Below, piece by piece: positions 8,215-17,820 of a stretch of DNA of 64,000 bases (its first letter is position 1; each line of letters opens with the position of its first letter). A model generated the notes under the pieces. The model was given only the letters and a program-made list of their open reading frames with translations. It ran no database searches and was not told the DNA's origin. The DNA comes from CAYWMD01 sp964458575 (GTDB lineage: Bacteria; Verrucomicrobiota; Verrucomicrobiia; Limisphaerales; JADLHS01): assembly GCA_964458575.1 (NCBI GenBank), contig CAYWMD010000005.1, forward strand, positions 124,001 to 188,000, given 5' to 3'. A program made the position numbers and the translations under genes.

Positions 8215-8994
8215 ATGAATCGTTCCGCGAACAAGTTCTTTGCCGGCTGGCTGCAAGGCCTGGGGCATTTTACGTTGCTGGCGCGCGAGGCGGTCCTGTC
8301 GCTGCTCACGTTCAAGGTCGCGTGGCGCGATCTGCTCTACCAGATGTATTTCATCGGCGTGAAGTCGCAGTCGGTGGTGCTCATCACCGGCGCGTTCACC
8401 GGCATGGTGCTGGCCGCGCAAACCTATTTCCAGTTTCACAAGGTCATGATGGATACGGCGACGCTCGCGGTGGTGAGCGTTTCCATGTGCAGCGAACTCG
8501 GGCCGGTGTTGACGGGTTTGATGGTGGCGGGCCGGGTGGGCGCGGCCATCGCGGCGGAAATCGGCACGATGAAGGTCACCGAGCAGATTGACGCGTTGCG
8601 CACGCTGGCGACGCATCCGGTGGATTACCTGGTCGTGCCGCGGCTGCTGGCGGCGCATCTGGTGATGCCGGTGTTGACGGTGGAGGCGATTGCGCTGGGG
8701 ATTGGTTCGGGTTACCTGGTCGGCGTGGAGTTGTACGGCATTGACCGGGCGTATTTGTGGGACAACATGATCAAGTACACCACGAACGAGGACGTGGTGA
8801 TGGGATTGATCAAGGCGTTCATTTACGGGGGCATCGTGGCGGTTATCGGCTGTTACAAGGGCATGGACTGCGGCGAGGGCGCGGAAGGCGTCGGCCACGC
8901 GACGACCGAGGCGGTGGTGTATTCGTCCATCGCCATCCTCATCACCAACTTCTTCCTCACGCTGACGCTGGGAAGGATTTTGCACGCGCTATGA
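8215..8994 (+). CDS. mlaE: MlaE-type lipid transport permease
   Basis: Inner-membrane permease of the MCE-linked ABC system that moves phospholipids between inner and outer membranes. 259 residues from the ATG at 8215. The MlaE family fold is clear: five hydrophobic segments with the conserved ITGAFTGMVLAAQ and SELGPVLTGLMVAGRVGAAI stretches and the EQIDALRTLATHPVDYLVVP coupling region. The stop overlaps the MlaF start (ATGA at 8991-8994). Upstream alternatives (TTG at 8185) lack family similarity. The gene heads an mlaE-mlaF-mlaD unit, so outer-membrane lipid homeostasis is the expected role; the substrate itself cannot be read from sequence. Confidence 0.93.
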   Translation: MNRSANKFFAGWLQGLGHFTLLAREAVLSLLTFKVAWRDLLYQMYFIGVKSQSVVLITGAFTGMVLAAQTYFQFHKVMMDTATLAVVSVSMCSELGPVLTGLMVAGRVGAAIAAEIGTMKVTEQIDALRTLATHPVDYLVVPRLLAAHLVMPVLTVEAIALGIGSGYLVGVELYGIDRAYLWDNMIKYTTNEDVVMGLIKAFIYGGIVAVIGCYKGMDCGEGAEGVGHATTEAVVYSSIAILITNFFLTLTLGRILHAL

Positions 8995-9737
8995 TCGAGG
9001 TGCGCGAACTCCGGAAGAGTTACGGCAACCACCGCGTGCTCGACGGGGTGAGCTTTGGGATTGAAAAGGGCGAATCCGTGGTCATCATAGGCCGCAGCGG
9101 TGGGGGCAAGAGCGTTTTGTTGAAGCACGTCATCGGCCTGCTGCAACCGGACGCGGGCCGGGTGCTGATCGCGGGGGAAGACATCACCGCGATGAATGAG
9201 CGCGAGTTGATCCGCGTGCGGCAGCGGTTTGGCATGCTGTTTCAGGGCGCGGCGTTGTTCGATTCGATGACCGTGGCGGAGAACGTGGCGTTTGCGTTCC
9301 GGCGCCAGCGCGGTCTCACGGCGGGCGAGGTGGCGCGCAAAGTCGCCACGGCGCTGGAAATGGTGGACCTGCCGGGCCTCGAAAATAAAAAGCCGTCCGA
9401 ACTTTCGGGTGGGATGAAAAAGCGCGTGGGCCTGGCGCGCGCGATTGTGTATCAGCCGGAGATCGTGCTGTATGACGAGCCGACGACGGGGCTGGACCCG
9501 ATTGTGGCGGACAGCATTGACCAATTGATCATCCGGGTGCGCGAGCGGATGCGGGTGACGACGGTGGTGGTGACGCACGACATGCGGAGCGCGCGCCGCG
9601 TGGGCCAGCGGATTCTCATGTTGCATAACAAAAAAATTTACGCGAACGGGACGCCGGACGAGATTTTCGCCTCGGAGGATCCGACGGTGAAGCAGTTCAT
9701 CAACGGCGTTTCCAACCCGAAGGAGCTGTATTTTTGA
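8991..9737 (+). CDS. mlaF: MlaF-type ABC transporter ATPase
   Basis: ATPase that powers the Mla lipid transporter, 248 residues. Walker A is GRSGGGKS (34-41), the Q-loop is FQG (85-87), the signature is LSGGMKKR (139-146), Walker B is VLYDEP (160-165), and a switch histidine lies in VVTHDM. The start at 8991 is fixed by the MIEVRELRKSYG beginning of the ABC domain and by the 4-nt overlap with mlaE; the longer open frame upstream is antisense-like noise over mlaE. mlaD follows after a single base. Confidence 0.95.
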   Translation: MIEVRELRKSYGNHRVLDGVSFGIEKGESVVIIGRSGGGKSVLLKHVIGLLQPDAGRVLIAGEDITAMNERELIRVRQRFGMLFQGAALFDSMTVAENVAFAFRRQRGLTAGEVARKVATALEMVDLPGLENKKPSELSGGMKKRVGLARAIVYQPEIVLYDEPTTGLDPIVADSIDQLIIRVRERMRVTTVVVTHDMRSARRVGQRILMLHNKKIYANGTPDEIFASEDPTVKQFINGVSNPKELYF

Positions 9738-9738
9738 C

Positions 9739-10731
9739 ATGAACGGTCCCCGATTAGAGACGCGGGTGGGCATTTTCGTGCTGGCGGGTCTGGTGTTGCT
9801 GGCCGCGCTGCTGCTGCTGTTCAGCAAGGGCATGACGCTGGCGGGATCGAGCTTTGAATTGCGCCTTCGCTCGGAAAGCGTGGGGTCCATTCAGCGGGGC
9901 GCGAACATCCGCATGGCCGGCGTTTCGGTGGGGCGGGTTTCCGACGTGGAACTGGATCCCGAGGGAAAAAGTGTCACCATTTATTTGAAGATCGCGAAAC
10001 GCTACCGGCTCTATCCGGACGCGCGATTTGAAATCGAGCAGGCGGGATTTCTGGGCGATCAATACATCTCCATCAACCCCGGCGCGAACGTGGGCGAACC
10101 GCTGACCAACAACGCGCTGGTTTATTGCCAGACACCCTTCAACGTGCAGGAAGCCCTGGCGCGCACGATGGATACCATCACGCACATCGGCCAGGTGACG
10201 ACCAACGTGAACGCGGCGGTGGCGGACGTGCGGCGGTACATTCTCACCGACCAGCGGCTCAGCAATCTCGGCGCGTCCATTGACCGCTTTGCGGTGCTGA
10301 CCTTGGACGCCCAGAACGCGGCGAGCAACGCGAACGTGCTGCTCTCGGCCAACATGCTGCCGGTCACGCTTGCGGTCAGCAACCTCACGCAGTTCTCCAG
10401 CCAGTTGACGCCCCTGGCCACGAACGTCAACGTCTGGATTGACGCCAACCAGGAGCGCATCTCGACGATCCTCCAGAACGTGGAAAGCGCGTCGCTGCTG
10501 TTGACGAATCTGTTGCGCGGTCTGGACACGGGGCAGGGCGTGGCGGGTCGGTTGTTGCGCGACGAGGCTTTAGCTGCCAACCTGTCGGCCGTGGCGCAAA
10601 ACCTAGCGGTGACAACCAGCAATCTGAATCAACGCGGCCTTTGGGGTATCATGTGGAAACCGAAGGAAGCGCGGACGGAGTCTCCCGCGGGGACGCGTTT
10701 GTCCGCGCCGCACGATCCATTTCGAGAATGA
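9739..10731 (+). CDS. mlaD: MlaD-type MCE domain protein
   Basis: Membrane-anchored periplasmic substrate-binding component of the Mla system, 330 residues. One N-terminal transmembrane helix (residues 11-31) is followed by a single MCE domain (about 37-115, with SVGSIQRGANIRMAGVSVGRV and a GDQYISI strand). A long Asn/Ala/Leu-rich helical region (130-310) follows, longer than in E. coli MlaD (183 residues) and similar to MCE proteins that form tunnels by C-terminal helices. It is coupled to the next gene by an ATGA overlap. Confidence 0.92.
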   Translation: MNGPRLETRVGIFVLAGLVLLAALLLLFSKGMTLAGSSFELRLRSESVGSIQRGANIRMAGVSVGRVSDVELDPEGKSVTIYLKIAKRYRLYPDARFEIEQAGFLGDQYISINPGANVGEPLTNNALVYCQTPFNVQEALARTMDTITHIGQVTTNVNAAVADVRRYILTDQRLSNLGASIDRFAVLTLDAQNAASNANVLLSANMLPVTLAVSNLTQFSSQLTPLATNVNVWIDANQERISTILQNVESASLLLTNLLRGLDTGQGVAGRLLRDEALAANLSAVAQNLAVTTSNLNQRGLWGIMWKPKEARTESPAGTRLSAPHDPFRE

Positions 10732-11747
10732 TGGCACTTTGGGTCATTCGAATTCTGTTTCTCTGCCTGTGCACCATGGGCGGCTACGCCGTCAGCCAGG
10801 TGCGGCCCGAATATGTCGGCGGCAATTTCGCCGCGATTGGCGGCATGGTCATCGGCTTCGGCTTCGGCTGGCTGTTGATTGCCGTGGACGAAATGCTCAA
10901 GGGATTTTCGCTCCGGGCGTTTTCGGCCACGACGTTCGGCCTGCTGCTGGGGACGGTGGTGGCGGCGTTGATTGATGGCTCCGGTTTGTTTGAGAACGTG
11001 GAAGATCCCACCCGCTGGCTCGTCCGGTTGGGGCTTTTCTTAAGCTTCAGTTACATCGGCATCGTGCTGGCCATGCGCAGCAACAAGGAGGATTTCTCGC
11101 TGATCATCCCCTACGTCCGGTTCGCGCCACGCAACAAACCGGACAACCTGTTGCTGCTCGACACGAGCGTGATCATTGACGGCCGCATCGCGGATTTGAT
11201 CGAGACGAACTTTCTGGAAGGCATGATCGTCGTGCCGCGGTTCGTGTTGAAGGAACTGCAACAAGTGGCCGATGCCAACGACCCGATCAAGCGCGCGCGC
11301 GGCCGGCGCGGGCTGGAGATGCTCAACCGCATCCAGCGCAACCCGCGCAACGAGGTCAAAATCCACGACGGCGATTTCCCGGAAGAAACCGGCGTGGACG
11401 CCAAGCTGGTCCGGCTGGCGCGGAACCTGGGCGCGAAGCTCTTCACGAACGATTTCAACCTGGGCAAGATCGCCGAGCTGCAAAAAGTCTCCTATGTGAA
11501 CATGCACGACTTGGCCCGGTCCATGAAGGCCATCCTGCTGCCGGGTGAAACGCTCACGTTGCGCGTGGTTCGTGAGGGCAAGGACAAGGGGCAGGGCGTG
11601 GGTTATCTGCCGGACGGGACGATGGTGGTCGTGAACAACGGTCATTCGCACATCGGTCACCAGGTCGAGGTGCAGGTTCAAAGTCTGCTGCAAACCGGCG
11701 CGGGCATCATCGTCTTCGCCGACGTGCGCTCCACGGTCGCGGCTTGA
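10728..11747 (+). CDS. Membrane-anchored PIN-TRAM domain protein
   Basis: YacL-like protein of 339 residues. N-terminal TM helices lie at about 4-22, 33-54, 68-86 and 100-117. A PIN ribonuclease domain (about 140-262) has the acidic set Asp145 (LLLDTSVIIDG), Glu176 and Asp242 (FTNDF). A C-terminal TRAM domain (about 270-335) has GETLTLRVVREGKDKGQGVG. PIN domains are metal-dependent RNases and TRAM binds RNA, so a membrane-located RNA-processing or RNA-decay role is likely. The start is fixed by the ATGA overlap with mlaD; a second ATG follows at 10731. Its link to lipid transport may be only positional. Confidence 0.92.
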   Translation: MMALWVIRILFLCLCTMGGYAVSQVRPEYVGGNFAAIGGMVIGFGFGWLLIAVDEMLKGFSLRAFSATTFGLLLGTVVAALIDGSGLFENVEDPTRWLVRLGLFLSFSYIGIVLAMRSNKEDFSLIIPYVRFAPRNKPDNLLLLDTSVIIDGRIADLIETNFLEGMIVVPRFVLKELQQVADANDPIKRARGRRGLEMLNRIQRNPRNEVKIHDGDFPEETGVDAKLVRLARNLGAKLFTNDFNLGKIAELQKVSYVNMHDLARSMKAILLPGETLTLRVVREGKDKGQGVGYLPDGTMVVVNNGHSHIGHQVEVQVQSLLQTGAGIIVFADVRSTVAA

Positions 11748-11768
11748 GGCGGCCAACCAACCGAAGCC

Positions 11769-12110
11769 ATGAAAAAATGTCGTTACTGCGGACGCAAAAA
11801 CGCCGACGAGGCAACGTCCTGTTTCGGGTGCGGCACGGCGTTCGTCGCCGAGACCTCGCCGCCCGCCGGTGAAGCCTGTGGCCGCGCGAATCTCGTGACG
11901 GTCTCGACCGCCTTCAATCCGGCGGACGCGCAATTGACGCGGTCGCGCCTGGACGCCGCCGGTTTTCACGCGGTCGTGACGAATGAACTGTCGGCCTTGA
12001 GCCTCGACGGTTATGCGCTCGCCGCCGGCGGCATCCGCGTGCAGGTGCCCGAAAGTGAAGCCGCCGAAGCCAGGGAATTCCTGGAAGCAGGTGCCGACGT
12101 CGCCGAATGA
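11769..12110 (+). CDS. Zinc-ribbon plus DUF2007 (putative signal-transducing) protein
   Basis: A 113-residue protein. Two CxxC pairs at the N-terminus (CRYCGRKN...CFGCG) form a zinc ribbon. Residues 40-108 form a DUF2007-like alpha/beta domain (FNPADAQLTRSRLDAAGFHA...IRVQVPESEAAEAREFL). DUF2007 proteins resemble PII-like folds and are presumed regulators; no ligand is known here. The stop overlaps the start of the following oxidase (ATGA at 12107-12110), so the two are probably co-expressed. Confidence 0.85.
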   Translation: MKKCRYCGRKNADEATSCFGCGTAFVAETSPPAGEACGRANLVTVSTAFNPADAQLTRSRLDAAGFHAVVTNELSALSLDGYALAAGGIRVQVPESEAAEAREFLEAGADVAE

Positions 12111-13486
12111 CTTCCGCCCGACTGCAGCAGCTTCACCGTCTGAAAAGACTTTTGTCCGCGGGTGAAATCAGTTTCGCCCCGAAAACGCTCGAGCACTATG
12201 CCGGCGACAAGTGGTTCGCGGCGCATCCACCGGAGGCGGTGACGCGGCCCCGCAGCACCAGGTCGGTTGCCACGATCCTGCGTTTCGCCCATCGTCACGG
12301 AATCCCCGTGACACCGCGCGGGGCCGGGCACGGTTACGTGGGCGGTTGCGTGCCGGTGCGCGGCGGCATTGTGCTTTCGCTGGAGCGTCTCAACCGCATT
12401 CTGGAAATCCACACCGGCGATTTCGTCGTCGTCACCCAGCCGGGTGTCATCACCAAGGATTTGCAGACCGCGGTGGAGCAGTTGGGCCTGTTCTATCCGC
12501 CTGACCCGGCGAGCCGCGGCGAAAGTTTCATCGGCGGCAATATCGCCACCAACGCGGGCGGCCCGCGGTGTTTGAAATACGGCGTCACGCGCGACTATGT
12601 GCTGGGCCTGGAAGTGGTCCTGGCCGATGGCGCGGTTGTCCGCGTGGGCGGTCGCACGCACAAAAACAAAACCGGCTTCGATTTCGCGCGATTGTTCACC
12701 GGCTCGGAAGGATTGTTGGGGGTGGTGACGGAGGCGACGTTGAAACTGATTCCGCTGCCGCCATATCGCGCCGTGCTCGCGGCCGGTTTCAATTCCATGC
12801 GCGACGCGGTGCGGGCGTTGCAGGCGGTGTTCGCCGCCGGATTTCTGCCATGCGCCGCGGAACTGGCGGACCAGTTCACCCTGGCCGCCGCCTACAAACG
12901 CACGCAGAGCGAGCGCCTGCGTGGTTGCCGCGCGCACCTGATCCTTGAGCTGGACGGACAACGCGAATCCGTCCGCGGCGAACTGGCCCGGGTTGAACGG
13001 GTTTTGCGGCGACACCGTCCGCGCTTCGTGGAACGCGGCTTTGGCGCCGCCCAGTGCGAGGCGGTCTGGAAAATTCGCCGCGAGTTTTCCTATTCGCTGC
13101 GGGATACCGGGCTCACCAAGCTCAACGAGGACATCGTGATTCCCCGCGGCCGGCTGGAAGACCTTTTCGCGTTCACGGCCCGGTTGCAGAAGAAACACGG
13201 GCTGCCCGTTGCCTGCTTCGGCCACGCCGGCGACGGCAACATTCATTGCAACGTGATGGTGGACTACACACAGCCGGGCGCGAAGCGACGCAGCGAGGCG
13301 GCGCTGGATGATTTGTTCCGGCAGGTGCTCGCCTGGGGCGGTTCGATTACCGGCGAACACGGCATTGGCCTCGCCAAGAAACGTTGGTGGCCGCTGGCGG
13401 TTTCGCCAGCGGCGCGCGCCTTGCATCGCGCCGTGAAAACCGCGCTGGATCCCAAGGGGATCTTGAACCCGGGAAAATTCACGTAG
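12107..13486 (+). CDS. FAD-linked oxidase, GlcD/D-lactate dehydrogenase family
   Basis: A 459-residue flavoprotein that should oxidise a 2-hydroxyacid such as glycolate or D-lactate. The FAD_binding_4 domain covers about 40-180 (TPRGAGHGYVGG, then GGNIATNAGGPRCLKYGVTR). The FAD-oxidase C-terminal domain runs to the end and carries CFGHAGDGNIHCNVMVDY and GGSITGEHGIGLAKK, whose histidines bind metal and substrate in the family. No separate iron-sulfur (GlcF) or GlcE gene is adjacent, which fits single-subunit family members. The exact substrate is undetermined. Confidence 0.92.
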   Translation: MTSARLQQLHRLKRLLSAGEISFAPKTLEHYAGDKWFAAHPPEAVTRPRSTRSVATILRFAHRHGIPVTPRGAGHGYVGGCVPVRGGIVLSLERLNRILEIHTGDFVVVTQPGVITKDLQTAVEQLGLFYPPDPASRGESFIGGNIATNAGGPRCLKYGVTRDYVLGLEVVLADGAVVRVGGRTHKNKTGFDFARLFTGSEGLLGVVTEATLKLIPLPPYRAVLAAGFNSMRDAVRALQAVFAAGFLPCAAELADQFTLAAAYKRTQSERLRGCRAHLILELDGQRESVRGELARVERVLRRHRPRFVERGFGAAQCEAVWKIRREFSYSLRDTGLTKLNEDIVIPRGRLEDLFAFTARLQKKHGLPVACFGHAGDGNIHCNVMVDYTQPGAKRRSEAALDDLFRQVLAWGGSITGEHGIGLAKKRWWPLAVSPAARALHRAVKTALDPKGILNPGKFT

Positions 13487-13556
13487 CGGACGGTTGACTT
13501 GGCTGAGAAATTCGGCCTGAATCGGGTCGCGGAACATTCGGGGGATTCCTCGGGTT

Positions 13557-14609
13557 ATGCGACCGGACCAATGGCAACTCTTCAAAGCCGCCGCCAAACG
13601 GCAGAACCGTGGCGGACCGATTCCTTTGGCGCTGATCGTGGATTGCCCGTGGATTCCGCCGTATTGCGGCGTGGGCATCTGGGATTATTTCTTCGACGTG
13701 GAAACCTGGTTTCGGGCCAATGTCAAAGTGCAACGCGACTTTCCCGACGTCATCTGGTTTCCTTCCTGGTGGTCGGAGGTCGGCATGGGCGCTGAACCCT
13801 CGGCGCTCGGCCCGCGCCTGCGGTTCAATCGCGCCCGTGTGCCGGATGTGGAGCCGCTGCCATTTCCCATCGAGCGGCTCGACGAGTTGACGATGCCCGA
13901 TCCGAAGACGGACGGCTTCATGGCCCTGTGCCTGTATCGTTACGAGAAGCTCAAGCAACGCATCGCCGGCGAAGGCTTCACGATTCCGGTCGTCGCCGCG
14001 CGCGGGCCGCTGACCATCGCGTCGTTTTTCCGCGGCGTCACGGAGTTGATGACCGACTTGGTGGACGAGCCGGAACGGGCGCTGCGGCTGTTGAGCATGG
14101 CCACGGACCTCGGCATCGGCTGGCTCAAGGCCCAGGCCGAGGTCATTGGCCCGGGCGTGGAAGGCATTCTGGTGCTCGACGACATCAGCGGGTTCATCGG
14201 CCGGAAACATTACCTGCAATTCGCGCATCCGTTTTTCAAGCGGATGTGCGACGCGTTTCCGCCGGATTGGGTGAAGGTGCTGCACAACGACGCGAACGTC
14301 TCGGCGTGCATTGACCTGGTTCCGGACGCGGGCTTCGACGTGTTGAATTGGGGACTCGAGACGAGCATGACCCGGGCGTGTGAAAAAGTCAGTGGCCGCC
14401 TGACGCTCATGGGCAACGTGCCGCCGCTCGACCTCGGCGCGCGCGGCACACCGGAACAGAATTACGCGGCGGCCATGCGAGCCATGCAGGAGGCGGGCGA
14501 TCATCCGTTGATTCTGTCCTGGGCCGGCGCGACCACCACGGGAATCTCGCCGGAGAACGTCCGCGCTTTGGAACGCGCCGCGCGGGATTTCAATCGCAGC
14601 CGGCGTTAG
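13557..14609 (+). CDS. Uroporphyrinogen decarboxylase (URO-D) family protein
   Basis: A 350-residue TIM-barrel protein of the URO-D / corrinoid methyltransferase superfamily. Visible family features are AARGPLTIASFFRGVTELMTDL, HNDANVSACIDLVPDAGFDVLNWG and the C-terminal MGNVPPLDLGARGTPEQ. Sequence differs from haem-pathway HemE (no N-terminal RPPVWMMRQAGR motif), so it more likely belongs to the uncharacterised or methyltransferase-like branch common in Verrucomicrobiota and Planctomycetota. The stop is in convergent overlap with the next minus-strand gene (4 nt). Confidence 0.85.
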   Translation: MRPDQWQLFKAAAKRQNRGGPIPLALIVDCPWIPPYCGVGIWDYFFDVETWFRANVKVQRDFPDVIWFPSWWSEVGMGAEPSALGPRLRFNRARVPDVEPLPFPIERLDELTMPDPKTDGFMALCLYRYEKLKQRIAGEGFTIPVVAARGPLTIASFFRGVTELMTDLVDEPERALRLLSMATDLGIGWLKAQAEVIGPGVEGILVLDDISGFIGRKHYLQFAHPFFKRMCDAFPPDWVKVLHNDANVSACIDLVPDAGFDVLNWGLETSMTRACEKVSGRLTLMGNVPPLDLGARGTPEQNYAAAMRAMQEAGDHPLILSWAGATTTGISPENVRALERAARDFNRSRR

Positions 14610-15637
14610 TCCATTGACCCCGCTGGCGAGAAGGCGCGCGTGACCACCCGGCCGTGCCAGACCAGTTGACCGTTCCGGAGACCGGCGCACGCGGCGCGAT
14701 CTGGAGGACGATACTCGAAGCGGAAGCGCGCGGAGGAGTCATCGCGCAGATCTGTCAGCGACCTGGTTTCCTCCTCGGTTTTGGAGCCCGGCACCGGACC
14801 ACGGACAAACCAGTCCGGGTCGTGGAAGCTGACATGGATGGTGTGGATTTCGCCAGGCTTCAGCACAATTATGTGGTCCGCTCCTAGTGCTTTTTGTGGC
14901 GCGTTGGAACGGATCCAATGCCAATGTACCTCGCCCCATTGCGTGTCTGGCAACAATGCAAGTGAACCACCCGGCACATCCACAACCGCAAGGTCGTTCG
15001 TGCTGGCGTTGAGGAGTTGCACCCTGGCCCCAATCGGCTGGCGGCCGCGTGACCCGTTGGTTTCGCCCAGTGGGGCGGTTGCGAGTTCCAGCCCAATGCC
15101 CAGTGCGCACTCTCGATGTCCTTTTAAAACCGCCAAACCCCGTGAATTGACTGCCACCGCCATTTCCAGCGGCACTTGAATCGCTTGGCGCGCTTGTCGC
15201 CGCTCGAATCCCAATGCCGCGCCCTGCTCCATGAAGTAAGCCTCCAAGCCGTAGCGCACGGATACTTGCGATCCCCAGAAAGGCTCGGTTCGACCGCCAA
15301 TGAACAGCCCTCCGTCCGGTCGGCGGTCCGACAAAGCCGTGAGATCCGCCATCCCGGCTTCATTCGTACGGAGCCATGCGTAAACCTTCATGTCACGCGG
15401 CAACATTTCAGGCGCGTTTGTCCCGGCCAACGTCCCGCGACACAGCCAGCGCGGTACGCGGGAAATCTCATAGCTCAGACGAACGTAGTCGCCGCGCATC
15501 ACGTCGCGCGGGTCAACTGGCGCGGTGCGCAGATAAATCGTCAGGCCGTTGCGCAGAACCCACTCTCGCTCCCCTGCCATGAAGGCCAGCACGGCCACTT
15601 GAAGCACAACCACGATGATCGACCAGCGGGTCTTCAT
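14606..15637 (-). CDS. GDYXXLXY domain membrane-anchored protein
   Basis: 343 residues with a short N-terminal hydrophobic anchor (residues 6-20). The family's signature motif GDYVRLSYEISRVP follows near residue 49. These proteins almost always sit beside a DUF2157 membrane protein, as here. The function is unknown; a cell-envelope location is inferred from the anchor. Its ATG overlaps the DUF2157 stop as ATGA (15634-15637), showing an operon. The C-terminal half has no recognisable catalytic motif and includes a stretch with ALLPDTQWGEVHW. It converges on the URO-D gene with a 4-bp overlap. Confidence 0.85.
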   Translation of the reverse strand: MKTRWSIIVVVLQVAVLAFMAGEREWVLRNGLTIYLRTAPVDPRDVMRGDYVRLSYEISRVPRWLCRGTLAGTNAPEMLPRDMKVYAWLRTNEAGMADLTALSDRRPDGGLFIGGRTEPFWGSQVSVRYGLEAYFMEQGAALGFERRQARQAIQVPLEMAVAVNSRGLAVLKGHRECALGIGLELATAPLGETNGSRGRQPIGARVQLLNASTNDLAVVDVPGGSLALLPDTQWGEVHWHWIRSNAPQKALGADHIIVLKPGEIHTIHVSFHDPDWFVRGPVPGSKTEEETRSLTDLRDDSSARFRFEYRPPDRAACAGLRNGQLVWHGRVVTRAFSPAGSMD

Positions 15638-16968
15638 GAAACGACCTCCCGAGCGCGACGCCGCGCACGCATGAACAGAATTCCCTCGGTGAAAAGCACT
15701 CCGCCCACGGCCAGAAACACAAGTCCGCGCACCAATAAATTCTCAAATAGATCGAAGTAACGTGCAATCGCCAGCGCTGTGAACAGCAGAGAACCGAGCA
15801 CCGTCGGCTGTACCAACCCTTGCCGGCATCCGCGTGACATCCACGCGGCTGACAATGCCAGAAATACCAGGTTGAACACCCCCGCAACGGTCGAATGTTC
15901 CTGCAACAACTCAGTCAGGCAGATCAGTTGCAGCCAAAGTGCCGTGAGCGGTAGAAGCCACTCCTCGAACGACGTGAAATAAGCCGGTGATCGCCCTTTG
16001 CCGCGCTGGGCCGACTCCGCTACGATCGGCACCCACGGCAGCATCGCTGCGGCCAAGGCGCCCCATGCATAGGTCAGCACCCAAACGCGTGGTGACTGGG
16101 TGTGTTGCGGTTGCGTCATCCAATTGAGCAGATCGTCCTGCAGGTCGGAGAAAGTCAACAGATACAGGCTCACCAGGAATCCAAGCCAACCAAAGAATTC
16201 CCAAACCGCCGCACCTTGGACGAAGTGTTCGAAACGGCGACATAGCTTGCCTGCCGCCACAAAGGCCACCGCGAGATTCAGGCAGACCGGCAACACAAGG
16301 CCACCTTGCAGTGCGCCCGCAGTTGCCAAAATGCTCACATTAAACCCGGCCAGCACGAAAACCAGCAGGAGTCGTGAACGCAACCGCCAGGCCAGTCCTC
16401 CCACTGCCAATAAAATCAGGAACGGGGCAAGATGCATCGGGCGGTCAAATCCCCACGCCTCGCTGCATCCCCAGACGCATAAGAGCACCACCGAGAGAAT
16501 ACCCTGCGCAATAGATGGCATCGCCCAAGCCAGCGCAAGCGCACCGAGCGCCCACAGCAGGAAACCATTAGGGAAATGCTCTTCAATGTGGTAAATCTGC
16601 GCCACGAGCCAGATACCCGCGCCATAGAGCATCGTGCCCAGCAAGGTCAGCGCTTCACCCAGGGGCCGCTGCCAATCCCTCCGCACCGCCAGCCGAAGCC
16701 CGGCCCCGTGCGACGCCAGAATGGAAAGGAAAATCACTCCCAGTTTGCCGCTTTTTGGAATTGCATGCCAGTTGTAGGCGAACAACAGGATGATCCCTAG
16801 ACCAAACACCACCGCGCCCAGGCCCGCAAAGATGATCGTGCCCCACGGTGGACTGCTCCTCAGTTCTGGGTACCGTTGGCGGATTTGTCCGGCCTGCTCC
16901 GAGGAAAGGACGCCGTCGGCAACCCATGCCGCCAGTTGCTCGTGCAGCCATCGAACGTGTTTGCTCAT
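15634..16968 (-). CDS. DUF2157 domain polytopic membrane protein
   Basis: 444 residues from the ATG at 16968; a 28-residue longer frame upstream lacks similarity. The DUF2157 N-terminal region (HEQLAAWVADGVLSSEQAGQ) is followed by about 12 hydrophobic segments filling the rest of the protein. It is the partner of the GDYXXLXY protein in a conserved two-gene unit; the biochemical role of the pair is not known. It starts 85 bp downstream of rsmI on the same strand and may share its promoter. Confidence 0.86.
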   Translation of the reverse strand: MSKHVRWLHEQLAAWVADGVLSSEQAGQIRQRYPELRSSPPWGTIIFAGLGAVVFGLGIILLFAYNWHAIPKSGKLGVIFLSILASHGAGLRLAVRRDWQRPLGEALTLLGTMLYGAGIWLVAQIYHIEEHFPNGFLLWALGALALAWAMPSIAQGILSVVLLCVWGCSEAWGFDRPMHLAPFLILLAVGGLAWRLRSRLLLVFVLAGFNVSILATAGALQGGLVLPVCLNLAVAFVAAGKLCRRFEHFVQGAAVWEFFGWLGFLVSLYLLTFSDLQDDLLNWMTQPQHTQSPRVWVLTYAWGALAAAMLPWVPIVAESAQRGKGRSPAYFTSFEEWLLPLTALWLQLICLTELLQEHSTVAGVFNLVFLALSAAWMSRGCRQGLVQPTVLGSLLFTALAIARYFDLFENLLVRGLVFLAVGGVLFTEGILFMRARRRAREVVS

Positions 16969-17052
16969 GCAACTCGATCCTCGTGCCAACTTATCCGCAG
17001 CCACTATGGTCATCTTGCCCTGGCAAGCCAAGATGAATTCGCGTGCCGGCAA

Positions 17053-17748
17053 TCACGTTTCCCCGCCAGCCACCATCACCACAAACTCTCCTTTCAAACT
17101 GCGTTTGCTCGCGATTTCGAGCAGCGACGCCGGTTTGCCGCGGAGAAATTCCTCAAACTTCTTCGTGAGTTCACGGGCCAGCACCACCTGGCGCTCGGGG
17201 AATATTTCATTCAGCTCGGTCAGCAGTTTTTCGATGCGAAAGGGTGATTCGTACAACACCAGCGTTCCTTCAAAACTCTTCAACGATTCCAACTTGTTCC
17301 TTCGCTGCCCGGATTTGTGCGGCAGGAAACCGATGAAATGGAACTCGTCCGTCGGTAAACCGCTCGCGGTGAGTCCGGCCACCAGCGCGCACGGCCCCGG
17401 CACGGCTTCGACGCGCAGCCCCGCGGCAATCGCCGCCTTGACGACGCGCTCGCCCGGATCGCTAATGCCCGGGCTGCCGGCGTCCGTGACGAGCGCGACC
17501 TTCTCGCCGCGCCGCAGCCGTTCGATGATTTCCTCGCTGCGCTTCGCCTCGTTGAACTGGAAGTAGCTCAACAGCGGTTTGGAGATGCCGAAGTGTTTCA
17601 GGAGTTGGCCAGTGCGGCGCGTGTCCTCCGCGGCAACGACGTCGCACTCGCGCAGCACGCGCAGGGCGCGCAGCGTGATGTCTTCGAGGTTGCCGATGGG
17701 CGTGGCGACGAGATACAGGGTGGCCGGTTGCAGCGCGGGCAATTCCAT
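17053..17748 (-). CDS. rsmI: 16S rRNA (cytidine1402-2'-O)-methyltransferase
   Basis: RsmI modifies C1402 in the decoding centre of 16S rRNA using SAM. 231 residues. The tetrapyrrole-methylase fold is recognised by LYLVATPIGNLEDITLRALRV at the start, the AEDTRRTGQLLKHF helix, and the SAM-binding VALVTDAGSPGISDPG loop, followed by EAVPGPCALVAGLTASGLP. It is shorter than E. coli RsmI (286) because the C-terminal extension is absent, as in many phyla. The gene is ordinary and chromosomal. Confidence 0.96.
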   Translation of the reverse strand: MELPALQPATLYLVATPIGNLEDITLRALRVLRECDVVAAEDTRRTGQLLKHFGISKPLLSYFQFNEAKRSEEIIERLRRGEKVALVTDAGSPGISDPGERVVKAAIAAGLRVEAVPGPCALVAGLTASGLPTDEFHFIGFLPHKSGQRRNKLESLKSFEGTLVLYESPFRIEKLLTELNEIFPERQVVLARELTKKFEEFLRGKPASLLEIASKRSLKGEFVVMVAGGET

Positions 17749-17820
17749 GGCGCTAACTTACCGGGGCAATCCGGCGAGACAAGGCCACAATCGTTTCCCG
17801 CGGGAACATCCGGCCTCAAA

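Noticed and set aside
7776..8315. 179-codon minus-strand frame over the tRNA gene
   Set aside because: It runs through tRNA-Leu; the tRNA fold is unambiguous and the frame is spurious.
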